NCBI GenBank assembly: GCA_003254885.1
Contig: QANT01001820.1
Span: 1-64,000, forward strand
Source of the DNA: Purshia tridentata
Taxonomy: Eukaryota; Streptophyta; Magnoliopsida; Rosales; Rosaceae
Reading direction: 5' to 3'
Length of the DNA: 64,000 nt
This document shows, one piece after another, positions 49,796-61,128 of this stretch. Position 1 is the first letter of the stretch. Each line of letters starts with the position of its first letter. Both the position numbers and the translations under genes were made by a program. The notes beneath the pieces are model-generated. The model was given only the letters and a program-made list of their open reading frames with translations. It was not told where the DNA came from and did no database searches.

Positions 49796-52700
49796 TCATA
49801 TGAACAACCATAGCCCGCAGTAGCCAGCCATGCTACATGATCTTCGTCTACAAGTAGTTGAGTCAACTCCACATTCATTGTCTGTTAAACACCTGTGGTC
49901 ACTACGAGTATCATGGACATGGCAAGCACTCTCAACTTGTTCGCCACCACATTCCCATGAATTCAATGTTGTAGGAGGACATACTTGCATAGACATTGCA
50001 CTTGTCCGTCTTGCTTGCCTTTCTGTCTGCACAAGTGAAGAATTCATAAACCAATATGAACTTACATGTCATGCCATACTTCAGGAAAGTAAAAGTATCA
50101 AATGCAACTGAAATTGAAAAAAACAAATATGAAATTGCATTGAAACCTGGAGTTTTTAAAATAAATTTTGGTTAAAATTATTATGCTGGGTCAAAAAGAA
50201 TTTTCCAAAATCTGTTGTTTTTCAGGACGCTTAATTTCAATTTGGTACAGATGGGTTTCCAACTATAAAATACTATGCATGCAGTTTGGTAGAAGCAACA
50301 CCTTGAAAGAAGTCCAGTTATTTTGGATGTAGGTCTCTGGAAGCCTCTCATGCCAACTACTTAACACTGGAAGGGGGTGACCCTCAGTTGTGAAAACATA
50401 ATTTTGTTCAACCAAAAATGAATCATCGAACAGAAGAAATAGATACTTGCACCTACAGAAAACATAACAATACATCATTTCAGATATATGTTTAAAGTGC
50501 CACAATTTATGGCTGAGACAGTTTTCTCTGTAGTTGCACAATGCAAGGGGGGCAACAATTCTTACGTCTCAGCAAGAAAAAAACTATGCTGATGATCTTC
50601 CAACTGCATAGTTGTGACATCTCTGATGCTAGCAAAACCTCCTTCCACCTTCGTGTATAAGTTCAGAGAATTTAAAATTGATTCACCCACTTCTATGTAC
50701 CATGGATCTGATAACATGCAACATAAAAGGTAAAAACGATGTGAAAAATCAGAACACTCCAAGGAACTAGCTAGGCGAGGAGCTATGCTTAACGCATTCC
50801 CATAAAGAATATAAAATTTTGAATAATAACTATCAATGAAGCAAAGGTATGTCTGGAAACTACGTTGATATAATATAACATCTTGAATACAATAAACTAT
50901 CATCTAGAGTACTGAAATTTCTGAATTTTTATGTAAGATTATCTGATTTTAAAATTAGTAACTGTTTAAATGGTGGAAAGGTATGCAAGCATAAAATTCC
51001 AAATTGATGTAAACCCTGAACATTTAGGTCAAGCCGAAAGTAGAGATAACTGAAAAATCAAGTTACCAGACCTTTGGTTGCTTGATACAAGTAGAATGTT
51101 GACTCAGCCAATTCAGGGCGCAGAGGATAATATTTTTCTGTAGGATGCAACATTTGATGGTCCAACAAATACCTATATGATCATGCAGTTTACATTATAC
51201 AATTTTCTTTTTTCACTCATGAAATGGATTACTGCAGTAATGAGAACCAACCATGAATATTAAGAAACAAGTCAATAGTGACTACAGGATGTACGAGAAG
51301 ACACTATAATTCAAAAAAAATTTCAAAAGCAGAATACCTCTCTGGTAGTACTCCATACTTTTTCCATACATAGAAGAACTCACGGTGTGATGAGTTTGCA
51401 GCTGCAATATCACCAACGAGTACCTATAGCCATAGTTCATATCAAAAAATTAGATGGTTTTTCTGAGGCTTGAAATCACGATCTATTATGTTATAAATTC
51501 CCTGCCTGTAGGCCAGGCCAAAATGCTTGAAGGCTTGTAAGCTGCCAGTAAGTTGCTTTTCCTGTCCTCATATCAGCTTCATGGTACCTAATTACAGTAA
51601 CAGGAGGTAATCACCAAAGATTTTGCAGTCCACTCTTTCGGATAAGACCTTCAATAAGGCTAGGGGTTAGTGCTGTACCATGGACCATGTCTGAAATATT
51701 TCTGCACAGCAATATAAGCAGAATGAAACATTCTCCAAAACTCCTCCTTTCCAAAAATAATGTGGGCTTTGAATAGATACTCATAAAATGAATCAACCCC
51801 TGCATAAAGCAAATACATAATCCAACATCAGAACATCACAATCTACACACTTCAGATGCAATGCAACAAGGAATAGTTTTTAATGATCTGCAATCAGAAA
51901 TTTGTCATTGTCATACACAACAAAATATTGGTCAATGTCCTATTTGGGCACCCAATTAGAACTCATGACATATAATGTAGTACAGTAAAGATCTAAAAGC
52001 CCAGAAAAAACCTACCTGCCCCAATCCCAGATGAATACTCAATCCATTCCCCAGTTGATACATCCAATGTTGTACCAAGTAAATTCAACGAACTCCGCAT
52101 GCTCCATAGTTTACGAAGAGAACGTAAAGCTGCAGATTCGTACTTGGGATCTCCAGTCAATCGAGATAGTGCTCCCATTTCCAGAATTAGAGAACCTGAA
52201 TTCATATGGAAAATCACTAGGTTCAGGAAAGCACATTTACTTGTGGCCTCATCTCAATACTTCAAAAGAAAGCCCCTCACCACACCCTGAAGTGCTTGTT
52301 TCGGTAGTCTCATTCTCCATCACTCCATACTGTCCACAGAATTTCGCATTGATGCGGAGTCATATATCCTTCTTACAAACAAAACCACCAGACCACTTTC
52401 ATATATTTTTGAAACTTGAAATGTAAATGCTTGAAAAGATTTTGTAAGATACAAGTAACACCTAACTGTATCTTTGGACCAATAATTATAGTAATAATAA
52501 TAATACAGAAAGAATCATATCATGCATACATCTGAGATCAAAATTTAATTCAAACTGGATGTTGGCATGTCTCAGGTGATACCTTTAAGTTAATCCATGC
52601 ATATGGCAACCCAGTGGGTGTGTTGAATGCAGGTAGAAGCCGTTTCCCTAAATCTTTGGCCAAAGTAAGCAGCTGATTCTTGTAAACTCCTTGACCCAAC

Positions 52701-54223
52701 CTGTCTGTAGAATCAGTTGCAAGTAAATGAGCAGAAACAAGTCCTCCAAGGACTCTTATGTTGCACTGCACAATAGCAATGAAGTGGAAAAGAGAACCAT
52801 TAAAACATTTATCAATTATATAGCTTGATGACGATAGATAATTCTCTCGAATAACATTCAAATAATATCTACATCCAGCAGCCACATCACATTTTGAGCA
52901 ATCTGAAGGTTATGATAATAATATCAGCATAACCAAAATAAGCCATTTCAGAAGCTCTTCAGTAGATACCTCAAAAAGATTTACCCTCGCATCGACATCA
53001 AATGTTAAATTTTCAGAAAGCCAAACTACTGCGCTTTGAAATTCAGTGTTGTTACCCATAATGACAAGGCTGAGAGAGAAATTTTGCATCAGAATGATGA
53101 GACAATAAATGATATCAAACGGAATGAAGAAAGCACCAAAATTGAGCATAATGTTGCAATAACTGAACTGTATGTGTGACCACTAATTGTTGGTCCATAT
53201 CAAACCTGGACAATGATTCTATAAGCGTAAGAGCAGATCCGTTATAGTCTTGTGGTAAGTGTTCAAGCTGAAACAGGGCAAAAAAACACTTCAATGTACT
53301 TCTAAAACTAATCCCAATTCAATTTATCAGAAGATATATAATTACCTTCAGATTTCCAAGTTCACTTAGAGAGTCGGTGAAAGTTTTACTAAGAGGCTTT
53401 AGCTCATCATGCTGCAACGAATACAATGGCTTTAATATCATGCAACAGAAGTGCATAATCAGCAAAAAATAACGAAGAATACAAACTAACCGGAAATGCA
53501 TGGGTCATGTAGTTGTCATAAGCATGGTAAAACCTGAATAGAGAGAAAAACTTTCCTGTTAGAACCTTTCAGTTATTTCAATAAACGAACATAGACATTG
53601 TACTAAAATATCCCAATTACAGTCTATCTGCAATCTTTTTCCCATTTGTTTTTACCTTTGCATATGCACTGAAAAATTCACCTAGAGACCAAGTGCAAAC
53701 CAAACCCGCAGCCCATAAATTTGTGGTTTATTTGCTTCAAATTGACTTAACAGGGCCTTACGCTTTCTGTTGTTTCATTTTCTCAATAAATTTATCTCAG
53801 CCATACCAAGCAAACCAAATAGCTGGGACATCCTTAATTTCCCCAAGCCCAATGTTACAAGATATTAAATTTTGATATTCTCATCAATTTGACCCACCAA
53901 ATGAGCATCACATATCAGTGGCAAGCTAACAATCTGTATCAAAATTCAAGTATTTCTTTTAAGAGCAAAAACTATCAGATTGTTGAGCCAATTACGGATA
54001 CCCATTAAGCTAAATTGAAGAATAATGAAGAGTTAAGGAAGCTGAAACTAAGAAGTGAAGTGGGTGAAGGTGAAATTTGACTTTACATCTTGCGGACTTT
54101 ATCTCTGAGGCGTCTCTTCTTAGCTGCCCAACGAGGATCAGATTCAGAGGTCGATAAGTTTAAGATGGTGGAAGAGATCAGCAAGAGCAGTAGAACCCAT
54201 GCCTCAAATTTGCGCGGCAACAT
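49796..54223 (-). CDS. MNS5: GH47 alpha-mannosidase-like protein, MNS5/EDEM type
   Basis: Glycoside hydrolase 47 protein of the EDEM branch, which trims mannose from misfolded glycoproteins to mark them for ER-associated degradation. Fifteen exons on the minus strand: 54087-54223, 53491-53533, 53346-53411, 53206-53267, 52970-53069, 52583-52765, 52281-52329, 52016-52195, 51679-51799, 51506-51587, 51338-51423, 51072-51172, 50566-50707, 50302-50452, 49796-50026; 577 residues, and all phases agree. The N-terminus has a hydrophobic WVLLLLLISSTILNL signal. GH47 blocks follow: FYHAYDNYMTHAFPHDELKP, TETSTSGCGSLILEMGALSR, YSSGIGAGVDSFYEYLFKAH and LAETCKYLYLLFDDSFL. The last exon encodes a Cys-rich tail ending CSMAGYCGLWLFI, characteristic of MNS5. 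Intron 10 (51424-51505) appears to be GC-AG. Confidence 0.94.
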
Positions 54224-55697
54224 GGCTGTAGCTCAATTGGGTTGCATATGAGAGACAGACAGAGAAATGGGAGAAGCGGGTCTTTGCGCTTTGCCCAGTT
54301 CGCTAGCGCTAAAGGTGAATGGTGAAGACGGTGTCGTGCTAGATAGTAAAAGAGCATATGCTGCTACAATTACAATCAATTAATTGCATTACAAATTTAC
54401 ATGTAATGATGTAAGGGAGAACCGGAGAAGAGCTCTCCAACTTTTAATTCTTGGATTAATTGGATGAGGATTTAATTCGTGCTTAGCCAAAAAAGCGATT
54501 TAATTCTTAGAATTTCAGATAAATTAAACAACATGTAAATGTGATCAAAATTGAGTATGGACTAGATTTTGACCAGAGAGGCCGCATTTGACCACTACCA
54601 AACATTTAGCTACATGTTGATACTAGGAGACTAAGGAGAGCGAGTATATATTCGCATGGAGTAAAATCAAAACTTATGCATGTGATAATTACTAATCATA
54701 TCTAGAACCTTATTTATTAAAGAATGTTAGCTGATTTTCAGAACACTAGTTGGTAGTCACTTTTTGTTTTCATTAAAGCTTAGCTCATTTTTGAAAACTC
54801 AGAAATATAATCTATGGTGTTCAAGCTCCCTCATGAAATAGTATTTGAACTCTTTCCGAAAATATTATATCTGTTTTGAAGTTTCTGGATTACATTTTTT
54901 AAAAGATCGAGGTGACATATGTTTAAGAAAGTCAAGCAGATAGTAGCAGGTAGAATCGCAGCAGAGAATTGACTTCCTTCAAATTAATAGTACTTAACTA
55001 TATTAAAGTAGTGCTCGAAGGAGATTTGAAAACTATTATAGCTAAGACCTTATACCAAATAAGAAAATCTAGGACCATCTTTGAAATTTTAGAAAAGGGC
55101 TAAATTAAGTATAAAAGCCATATTTTTTTGGGTACTACGGAGGGTGAGGTTGCAAAGCCCAATGGATCGGTCTAGATGGCAACACCATCAATATATATAG
55201 TATATTTCATATTCCTTTTATTTCACCCATCCTCAAATAACACTTGCGCGCATGTCATTCAATTAAGATTCATTAATTTTAGCGGTTAAGGATATTTAAG
55301 GTATTGAATATTTGAAGTCCCTCTTCTAATTAATATCGTTTGGTAAAAAGATTCAACAATCAATTCAAACGTATTCCTCGCTCAAACCATGCATGCAAAA
55401 ATAACATGCACACTGAAAAGCCCAAAAAAGAAAAGCAACGTACTGGTTTTTCTCACAACCTCTCCTCTGCATGGTTGGTGAAAAATGGCCTACAACCCCT
55501 CCCATCCACAAAAACCATGTATGACCTCCATTAATTCCTGAAACCCAATTTACATATTAATTAAATATCCCTTCTCCTTCCCCACTTGTCCAATGAGAGA
55601 GGAAGATCATCTGATCAGTCTGATCAGAGGAAGCTGACACCAAAGCCTTGATCTTCCTCCACCGGCCACCACATCTCTCATCTCTCTCTGTCTAACC
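54224..55697. other. Spacer between divergent MNS5 and peroxidase genes
   Basis: No gene was seen. It holds one related micro-insertion (54469-54506) and, near the right end, the CT-rich leader of the peroxidase. A TATA-like TATATATAG lies at about 55193-55201 but is far from the start codon. Confidence 0.5.
54469..54506 (+). mobile_element. Micro-retroposon tail, site E (opposite orientation)
   Basis: GATTTAATTC at 54469-54478 and 54497-54506 encloses GTGCTTAGCCAAAAAAGC. Here the A-run is on the plus strand and the core is TTAGCC instead of TTGGCC. The repeat is only 10 bp, so this case is weaker than sites A-D. Confidence 0.45.
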
Positions 55698-56681
55698 ATG
55701 GCAGTTCCCTATTTTGTCCTTTTCTTCCTCGTCTCGCTCCTGACCATGGCCAACAGCCACCTGACCGAGGACTACTACGCAAAGACCTGCCCGGACTTCC
55801 CCAAAGTGGTGCGCGAGATCGTGACCCTGAAGCAGACCGCGAACCCGGTGACCGCGGCCGGCGCTCTCCGCCTCTTCTTCCATGACTGTATGGTGGACGG
55901 CTGCGATGGCTCCGTCCTCATATCGTCCAACCACTTGAACGTGGCAGAGCGGGAGGCCGAGATCAACCACTCCCTCTCCGCCGACGCCATGGAAGTGGTC
56001 GTCCGAGCCAAGACCACCCTCGAGCTCACGTGCCCGGGGGTGGTGTCCTGCACCGACATACTCGCGGAGGCCACCCGCGACCTTGTGACCATGGTCGGTG
56101 GGCCCTTCTACAGCGTACGCTTGGGACGAAAAGATGGACGCGTGTCCAAAGTTTCATTGGTCGACGCCAATCTCCCGAAAGCCAATCAGACAATGGATGA
56201 CATCATAAAGATTTTCGAAAGAAAAGGCTTCAGCGTCCAAGAAATGGTGGCTTTAACCGGAGGACACACAATCGGCTTCTCTCACTGCAAGGAGTTCGCC
56301 GACAGGCTTTTCCACCACAGCAAGCAGGCGCCCACGGATCCCGAGATCCACCCCAAGTTCTCGGAAGGCTTGAAGAAGATGTGCGCTAATTACTTGAACG
56401 ACACTGCTATGGCTGCGTTTAACGATGTCGTTACACCCGGCAAGTTTGATAACATGTATTATCAGAACCTCAAGAGGGGGTTGGGGCTTTTGAGATCCGA
56501 CCATGCACTCATTAAGGACCCGAGGACCCGCCCCTTCGTGGACCTCTACGCGACCAACCAGCAGGCCTTTTTCCATGACTTTGCCAAGGCCATGGAGAAG
56601 CTTAGCATTTTGCAAATCAAGACTGGGAGAAAGGGAGAGGTCCGCCGCAGGTGCGACCATTTTAACGACATCGTGGCTTAG
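55698..56681 (+). CDS. Secreted class III peroxidase, intronless
   Basis: Haem peroxidase of the plant secretory class III family, oxidising phenolics with hydrogen peroxide in the cell wall or vacuole. Single exon, 327 residues. The signal peptide ends around residue 20 (LTMANS). Distal Arg58 and His62 lie in LRLFFHDCMVDGCDG and proximal His190 in ALTGGHTIGFSHC. All eight conserved cysteines are present: 31, 64, 69, 112, 118, 197, 229, 319. Asn-glycosylation motifs include NHS (90) and NQT (163). The first half is clearly GC-richer than the surrounding spacer. Most family members have introns; a small group (including Arabidopsis PER31/41/63/65) lacks some or all, and the GGHTIGFSHCKEF wording suggests that group. 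Confidence 0.96.
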   Translation: MAVPYFVLFFLVSLLTMANSHLTEDYYAKTCPDFPKVVREIVTLKQTANPVTAAGALRLFFHDCMVDGCDGSVLISSNHLNVAEREAEINHSLSADAMEVVVRAKTTLELTCPGVVSCTDILAEATRDLVTMVGGPFYSVRLGRKDGRVSKVSLVDANLPKANQTMDDIIKIFERKGFSVQEMVALTGGHTIGFSHCKEFADRLFHHSKQAPTDPEIHPKFSEGLKKMCANYLNDTAMAAFNDVVTPGKFDNMYYQNLKRGLGLLRSDHALIKDPRTRPFVDLYATNQQAFFHDFAKAMEKLSILQIKTGRKGEVRRRCDHFNDIVA

Positions 56682-57641
56682 ATCATGATTCTTGTTGTGG
56701 TTTTGATTCATGCCCATGGATGCATTATACACAATACAAGAGAGAGATTTTTTAATTTAATTATTTGTTTTACTTTTTCACTCATCGTGTTATGATTGCT
56801 TAAATCATGTGGTACATATAATGATGTTTATATTTTGATCATGATTATGTGATATTTGAGTGTGGAGATCGAAGTTTGTGTTTTATATATAAAAATATAT
56901 ACAATATGACAAGATTAATTGTTCACAGAAGTTCTCAAACAAACCGCCCATCTTTCACAGAATTGCTCAAAAGGTACATTTTCTTAATTTTCTAATGATC
57001 CCAAGGAAAATAAGTCACATTTAACTTACAAATAACCTAATAAAAAACAGAGTTATCACTGAGCCTCTTTCTCGGTGCATTTGCGGCAGAGCTTACAATG
57101 TGTAAACAGAAGGCAGTTGGGATGGGACCAAATTTAAGTTCATTTAGGATCCATTTTTTAGATGAAGAAATGCCTTGTATTCCTGTCTGCTTCAACTTGC
57201 CTGTACCCAACTCATAGCCTTGCATACTCAAACACCTGCATACCAAATTGAGTATCAAAGAATTGCATGGTGATAAAGCATTTGAATCATCATACTACTC
57301 ACAACGGTGTCCACCAGAAAATAAACTTGCAGAAGTCAGAAAATCAAAACATAATCCACCAATATCATCTAGTGCAGAGAGTATATGTTGTATAAATATC
57401 ATCTTATACAATACTAGATCTCTCAAATTGACAATGTCTTATCAAGACTTAATTAAATGTTTATTAGGGTTTGATCTATTGAAGCAAATAAAGTATAATA
57501 TGTTGATGAATTCTAATATTCAGCAGAAAAAAAGAAAAAAAAAAGGAAAAAGAACTGGCTTGGATTTCATTCAAAGAAGCTTATGATCTGGAAAAGAGGA
57601 GAGCAAGTCTGACAAAGAAAAGAAGGAAAACAACTTAGTAT
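56682..57641. other. Convergent spacer with decayed glycosylase exon copies
   Basis: Left part: the peroxidase 3' region, AT-rich. Right part: the pseudogene fragment at 57035-57415 and a purine-rich run at 57524-57552. Confidence 0.6.
57035..57415 (-). pseudogene. Decayed tandem copy of the last two glycosylase exons
   Basis: This segment matches 57645-58063, which spans exons 3 and 4 of the adjacent glycosylase gene plus intron parts. Shared landmarks are GGTGCATTTGCGGCAGAGCT, TGTGTAAACAGAAGGCAGTT, TCCTGTCTGCTTCAACT and GATAAAGCATTTGA. On the minus strand the exon 4 equivalent hits a stop after VFEYARL, and the exon 3 equivalent hits one after VDYVLIF, so it cannot be used in frame. Confidence 0.85.
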
Positions 57642-59411
57642 TCACTTACAGTAACATAATAAAGGACAGGAGTTATCACGGGATTCCTTTCGTTGCTGGA
57701 TAGCCCCTTTCTTGGTGCATTTGCGGCAGAGCTTACCATGTGTAAACAGAAGGCAGTTCAGATCAAACTTAAGTTCATTTGGAATCCATTGGTTAAGATG
57801 AAGGTATGCCTTATTCCTGTCTGCTTCAACTGGTACCCAACCCATAGCCTTTGAAATCTCAAACACCTGCATAACATATTGAGTGTCAAAAGAATTTCAG
57901 GATGATAAAGCATTTGAGCATCATACTACTCACATGGGTGTCCACCGGAAAATCATCTTGCTGAAGTTGGAACATCAAAACACAAGCCACCTAGCATCCA
58001 TTTCACAAGTGTTAAAGCCATTGCAGAGAGTAAATGTTGTATAATTACCATCTAATAAAATACAAAAACGAAATATATGACTAAGTATCATAACATCTAA
58101 ACCCTGCAAGGTTCTGAATAAATCAAAAGATACCACAATGACAACCGAATATGTTGAGAATGAGGAGTTGACAATGTAACCAACATTTCCTAGAAAAAAC
58201 TTATTTTACTTGCATACAAAAATAAAATGCAAAAAGCACCAGTATGAAATCAAATATGGCATGTCTACTAATCAGTTACTCAATCAGTCAATCTCAAAGT
58301 GTTGAGAGAACTTTAACATATCAATACTTAGTGAACAACTACTACGATACTGAACTATACCAAAAATAACACCAAAGCAGCTCAATACTAGCATATCAAA
58401 TCAAATATAAAGATTACCGTCTTGGGACCGATTCCTTTGAAATGAGAGAGCTCAGCCTTAATTTCATCAACTGTCAACTCTCGCAAGTACTCCAAGCACA
58501 GTTTTGCCTTTTTCTCCAGTAAACATCTCAATATATTCTTAATACAAGCAGCTTTGGTCCGAGCTAAACCTCCGCGTCTTATGGCGTTCTCTATGCAACT
58601 CGAATCAGCAGCCAGAACCTTCATCATAAAACAAAAACATACAATTCAACACCAATGCAAGCAATGGAAAATGCAAGTCCAAATCCATAACTACGAACAC
58701 AAAACCAAAAATTCCAAATGCATTAATGCTGAACCAGCCAAAAAAATTGTAAATAATTTAAGGTGGTCCATAAATAATTCAAAGCACCAAAATTTCTCCA
58801 CGGTCCTATGAAGCTAAAACTAAAGAAACTATTTTAAGTCCCAAGCAACTTTTTTCTCCTCTAGTTCATTGATATCCAAAACCAAAAGAGAAGGAAATCA
58901 ACCAGAACAAACGGAACCCATCAAATATTAACCAAATGCATCTATACCCACCAGCCAAAACCATCAAAAGCTCAAACAAACAAAAAAAAAAAAAAACCGC
59001 AAAGCTTACATCTTCCCAACTNAAAAAAAAAACCGCAAAGCTTACATCTTCCCAACTTGGAAAAGCGGACTTGAGAGAGGCGAAAGCCTTTTGAGAATTG
59101 ACTTCAGTGGTATTCTGAGACAGCAGAGTTCTCACTAAACCATCCAAAACACTCTCCTCCATATCTGATGGCTCTGATTTCACATCGCAGTCGGCTGTTT
59201 GAGAGATTAGTCTCTGTTTTCGGTACTTGGCGAACTCTTCGGGGAAGCCGTGCAGGGCCAAGAGGTCGTCTCGTACGGACAAGCATTCTTCTCGGGTGGG
59301 TCGAAGGTGATTCGGATATGGGTCTTTTGCGGTCTCTTTGAAGGCTTTGATGGTTTTGGCTGATTTGGTTGCAGATTGCTCAACCTGCTTTCTCTTTCGG
59401 CTTTTCGGCAT
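57642..59411 (-). CDS. HhH-GPD base-excision DNA glycosylase (endonuclease III-like)
   Basis: DNA glycosylase of the HhH-GPD superfamily, likely acting in base excision repair. Four exons on the minus strand: 59046-59411, 58418-58618, 57934-57990, 57642-57866; 282 residues. A basic N-terminus (MPKSRKRKQVEQSATKSAKT) looks like a nuclear signal. The glycosylase part includes LVRTLLSQNTTEVNSQKAF, the helix-hairpin-helix LSHFKGIGPKTVACVL with the lyase-type Lys, and FPVDTHVFEI with the catalytic Asp. The C-terminus has several cysteines (CLLFTHGKLCRKC, SCPLLCYC) that may be a modified Fe-S loop; spacing is not the standard one. Intron 1 holds a short duplicated segment around N59022. The best remembered Arabidopsis match is At3g47830. 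Confidence 0.92.
58987..59057. other. Duplicated 35-bp join around a single N
   Basis: The stretch ending CCGCAAAGCTTACATCTTCC plus CAACT occurs at 58987-59021 and, after N59022, again at 59023-59057. It covers the exon 1 donor of the glycosylase gene. Two contig ends that overlap but were joined with an N would look exactly like this. Confidence 0.85.
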
Positions 59412-61128
59412 TTTTGTTGCAGAAACTCTTTGGTGTTGTATGGGAGTGACTGATGGGGATGGGCATTGCCGGGCCCTGAGGCTTTTTTTACTGGCCCACT
59501 GCGGTCTGGATGAATCGGGCCCAATTTGCCATATTTTGGGCCCAATTCATATTTTATTTATTAATGATTGTTTTTCCTTATACCAAGGTATTATATAGCT
59601 ATCTAAAAAATAAAGAAACAAAAAATAAAATATCTAGCCTAGGGTGTGATGAATTGAGTACATATTTTTTCTGAGTCTCTAACCATAAACTGGTGGTTAA
59701 AAATTAAAATTGCTAAAATCTTCAATATCACCACCTCACCAACATTGTTGTGGAACCCATCCATTGACTTCTACCAAGACAAAAAAAGGAATCCATCTCT
59801 TTGACATTTTAATTTTGAACTAATAAATATAAAGTACAATAGAAGTAAAATATCATATACCACACATTCTTTTGACCAATGAGAGATTCTCATCCTTCTA
59901 GAGGTATAATATCTTATAATTCTCTAATAATAAAGAAAAAAAAGATGTCATAATAAAAATAAAAGGCTCGTTGAGTGGAAAAATGGAAGTGAGAGGAAAT
60001 TCGCAGCATGTTTAGTTTTTGTTTTATTTTCATCTGGTCAAACAGTTAACACATACAAATTTTGCTCCTAGTTATAGAGGAAAGTAGCAAATCTTATTCT
60101 CTGAGCAAACAAAATTCGAAATCTTATGGGGTGACATATTTATTGTAATAATTTATAATTCAGTTTTGTAATAATTTATTGGGTTGGTGGGTGCTAACAT
60201 ATTTCATGGTTAAGCAATCTACGTGGCATTGGGCCGGATAATGCCAAATAATAAACATTGACACTCAAAAGGTTGGGAAAGGAGGCAGGAGCATGTCCCC
60301 ACCATGTTTCAAACACCAACAAAAAATGCCAAAACAAGAGGTCAAGAACAAAGCAAGAGAATCAAACCTCTTAGATAAGGAGAGGTGCAGAAGGAGGGGT
60401 TAATGTGCACTGTGCAAGAGGAGCACACCTCAATGTGTTGTCCCTTCTCTTTTCTACCATTTTCGTTTGCAGGAGAGAAAAATTCTATATATGTATATAT
60501 TTCTTTTTTACAATAACTAATTACATAATCAGCACATAAAGAATATTTAAAAATCGTGGTATACAAGGAATCAAGAGATTTAGATTACAAGAACAGAAAT
60601 CTAAGAATTTTTTAAATTGGGTGACCATAGAGTCTACGGATGCCGATTATAATCTCAAGTTTTTATTACCAACTTATGTTATTTTTTAATTACTACTTAA
60701 TATGAGATTCAAAATAGTTATATAGATCAACAAGAAAAGAAAATCCAAATCAAACAAAATTCCTTATCCAATCAATATTTGAAGGCAATCTATGTGCACA
60801 TTACATTCCGAAAACCTTTAACCTACTTAAGGGCAATAACTAACACTAATAAATCCCCCTAAACAAAAAAGGCAAAAGAAAAAAGATAAGAAAAGACAAA
60901 GGAACATTAACCCCACCAATAATTACACCCACACAGGCCAATACATACCATATCCATCCAACACGGTCAAACTCAGTACTGAGTCACGACTCAATCTTTT
61001 CAACTCACCAACAATTACACTTTTTTTATTAGTCTTTTTTTTCATGACTAAGAAACAATAATTTACACCCTACACCTAAAAATACAAAAACCCATTTCTT
61101 TTTTTACAAAAAAAAAAATAAATAAAAA
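59412..61128. other. Spacer between the glycosylase start and the U-box stop
   Basis: Holds the glycosylase promoter at the left (GGGCCC/TGGGCC elements at about 59470-59545, common in promoters of housekeeping genes) and the U-box 3' UTR at the right. No gene was seen. Confidence 0.55.

Noticed and set aside
56253-56732. Minus-strand frames of up to 159 codons over the peroxidase
   Set aside because: The plus-strand frame has the complete peroxidase signature; the minus frames are antisense shadows.
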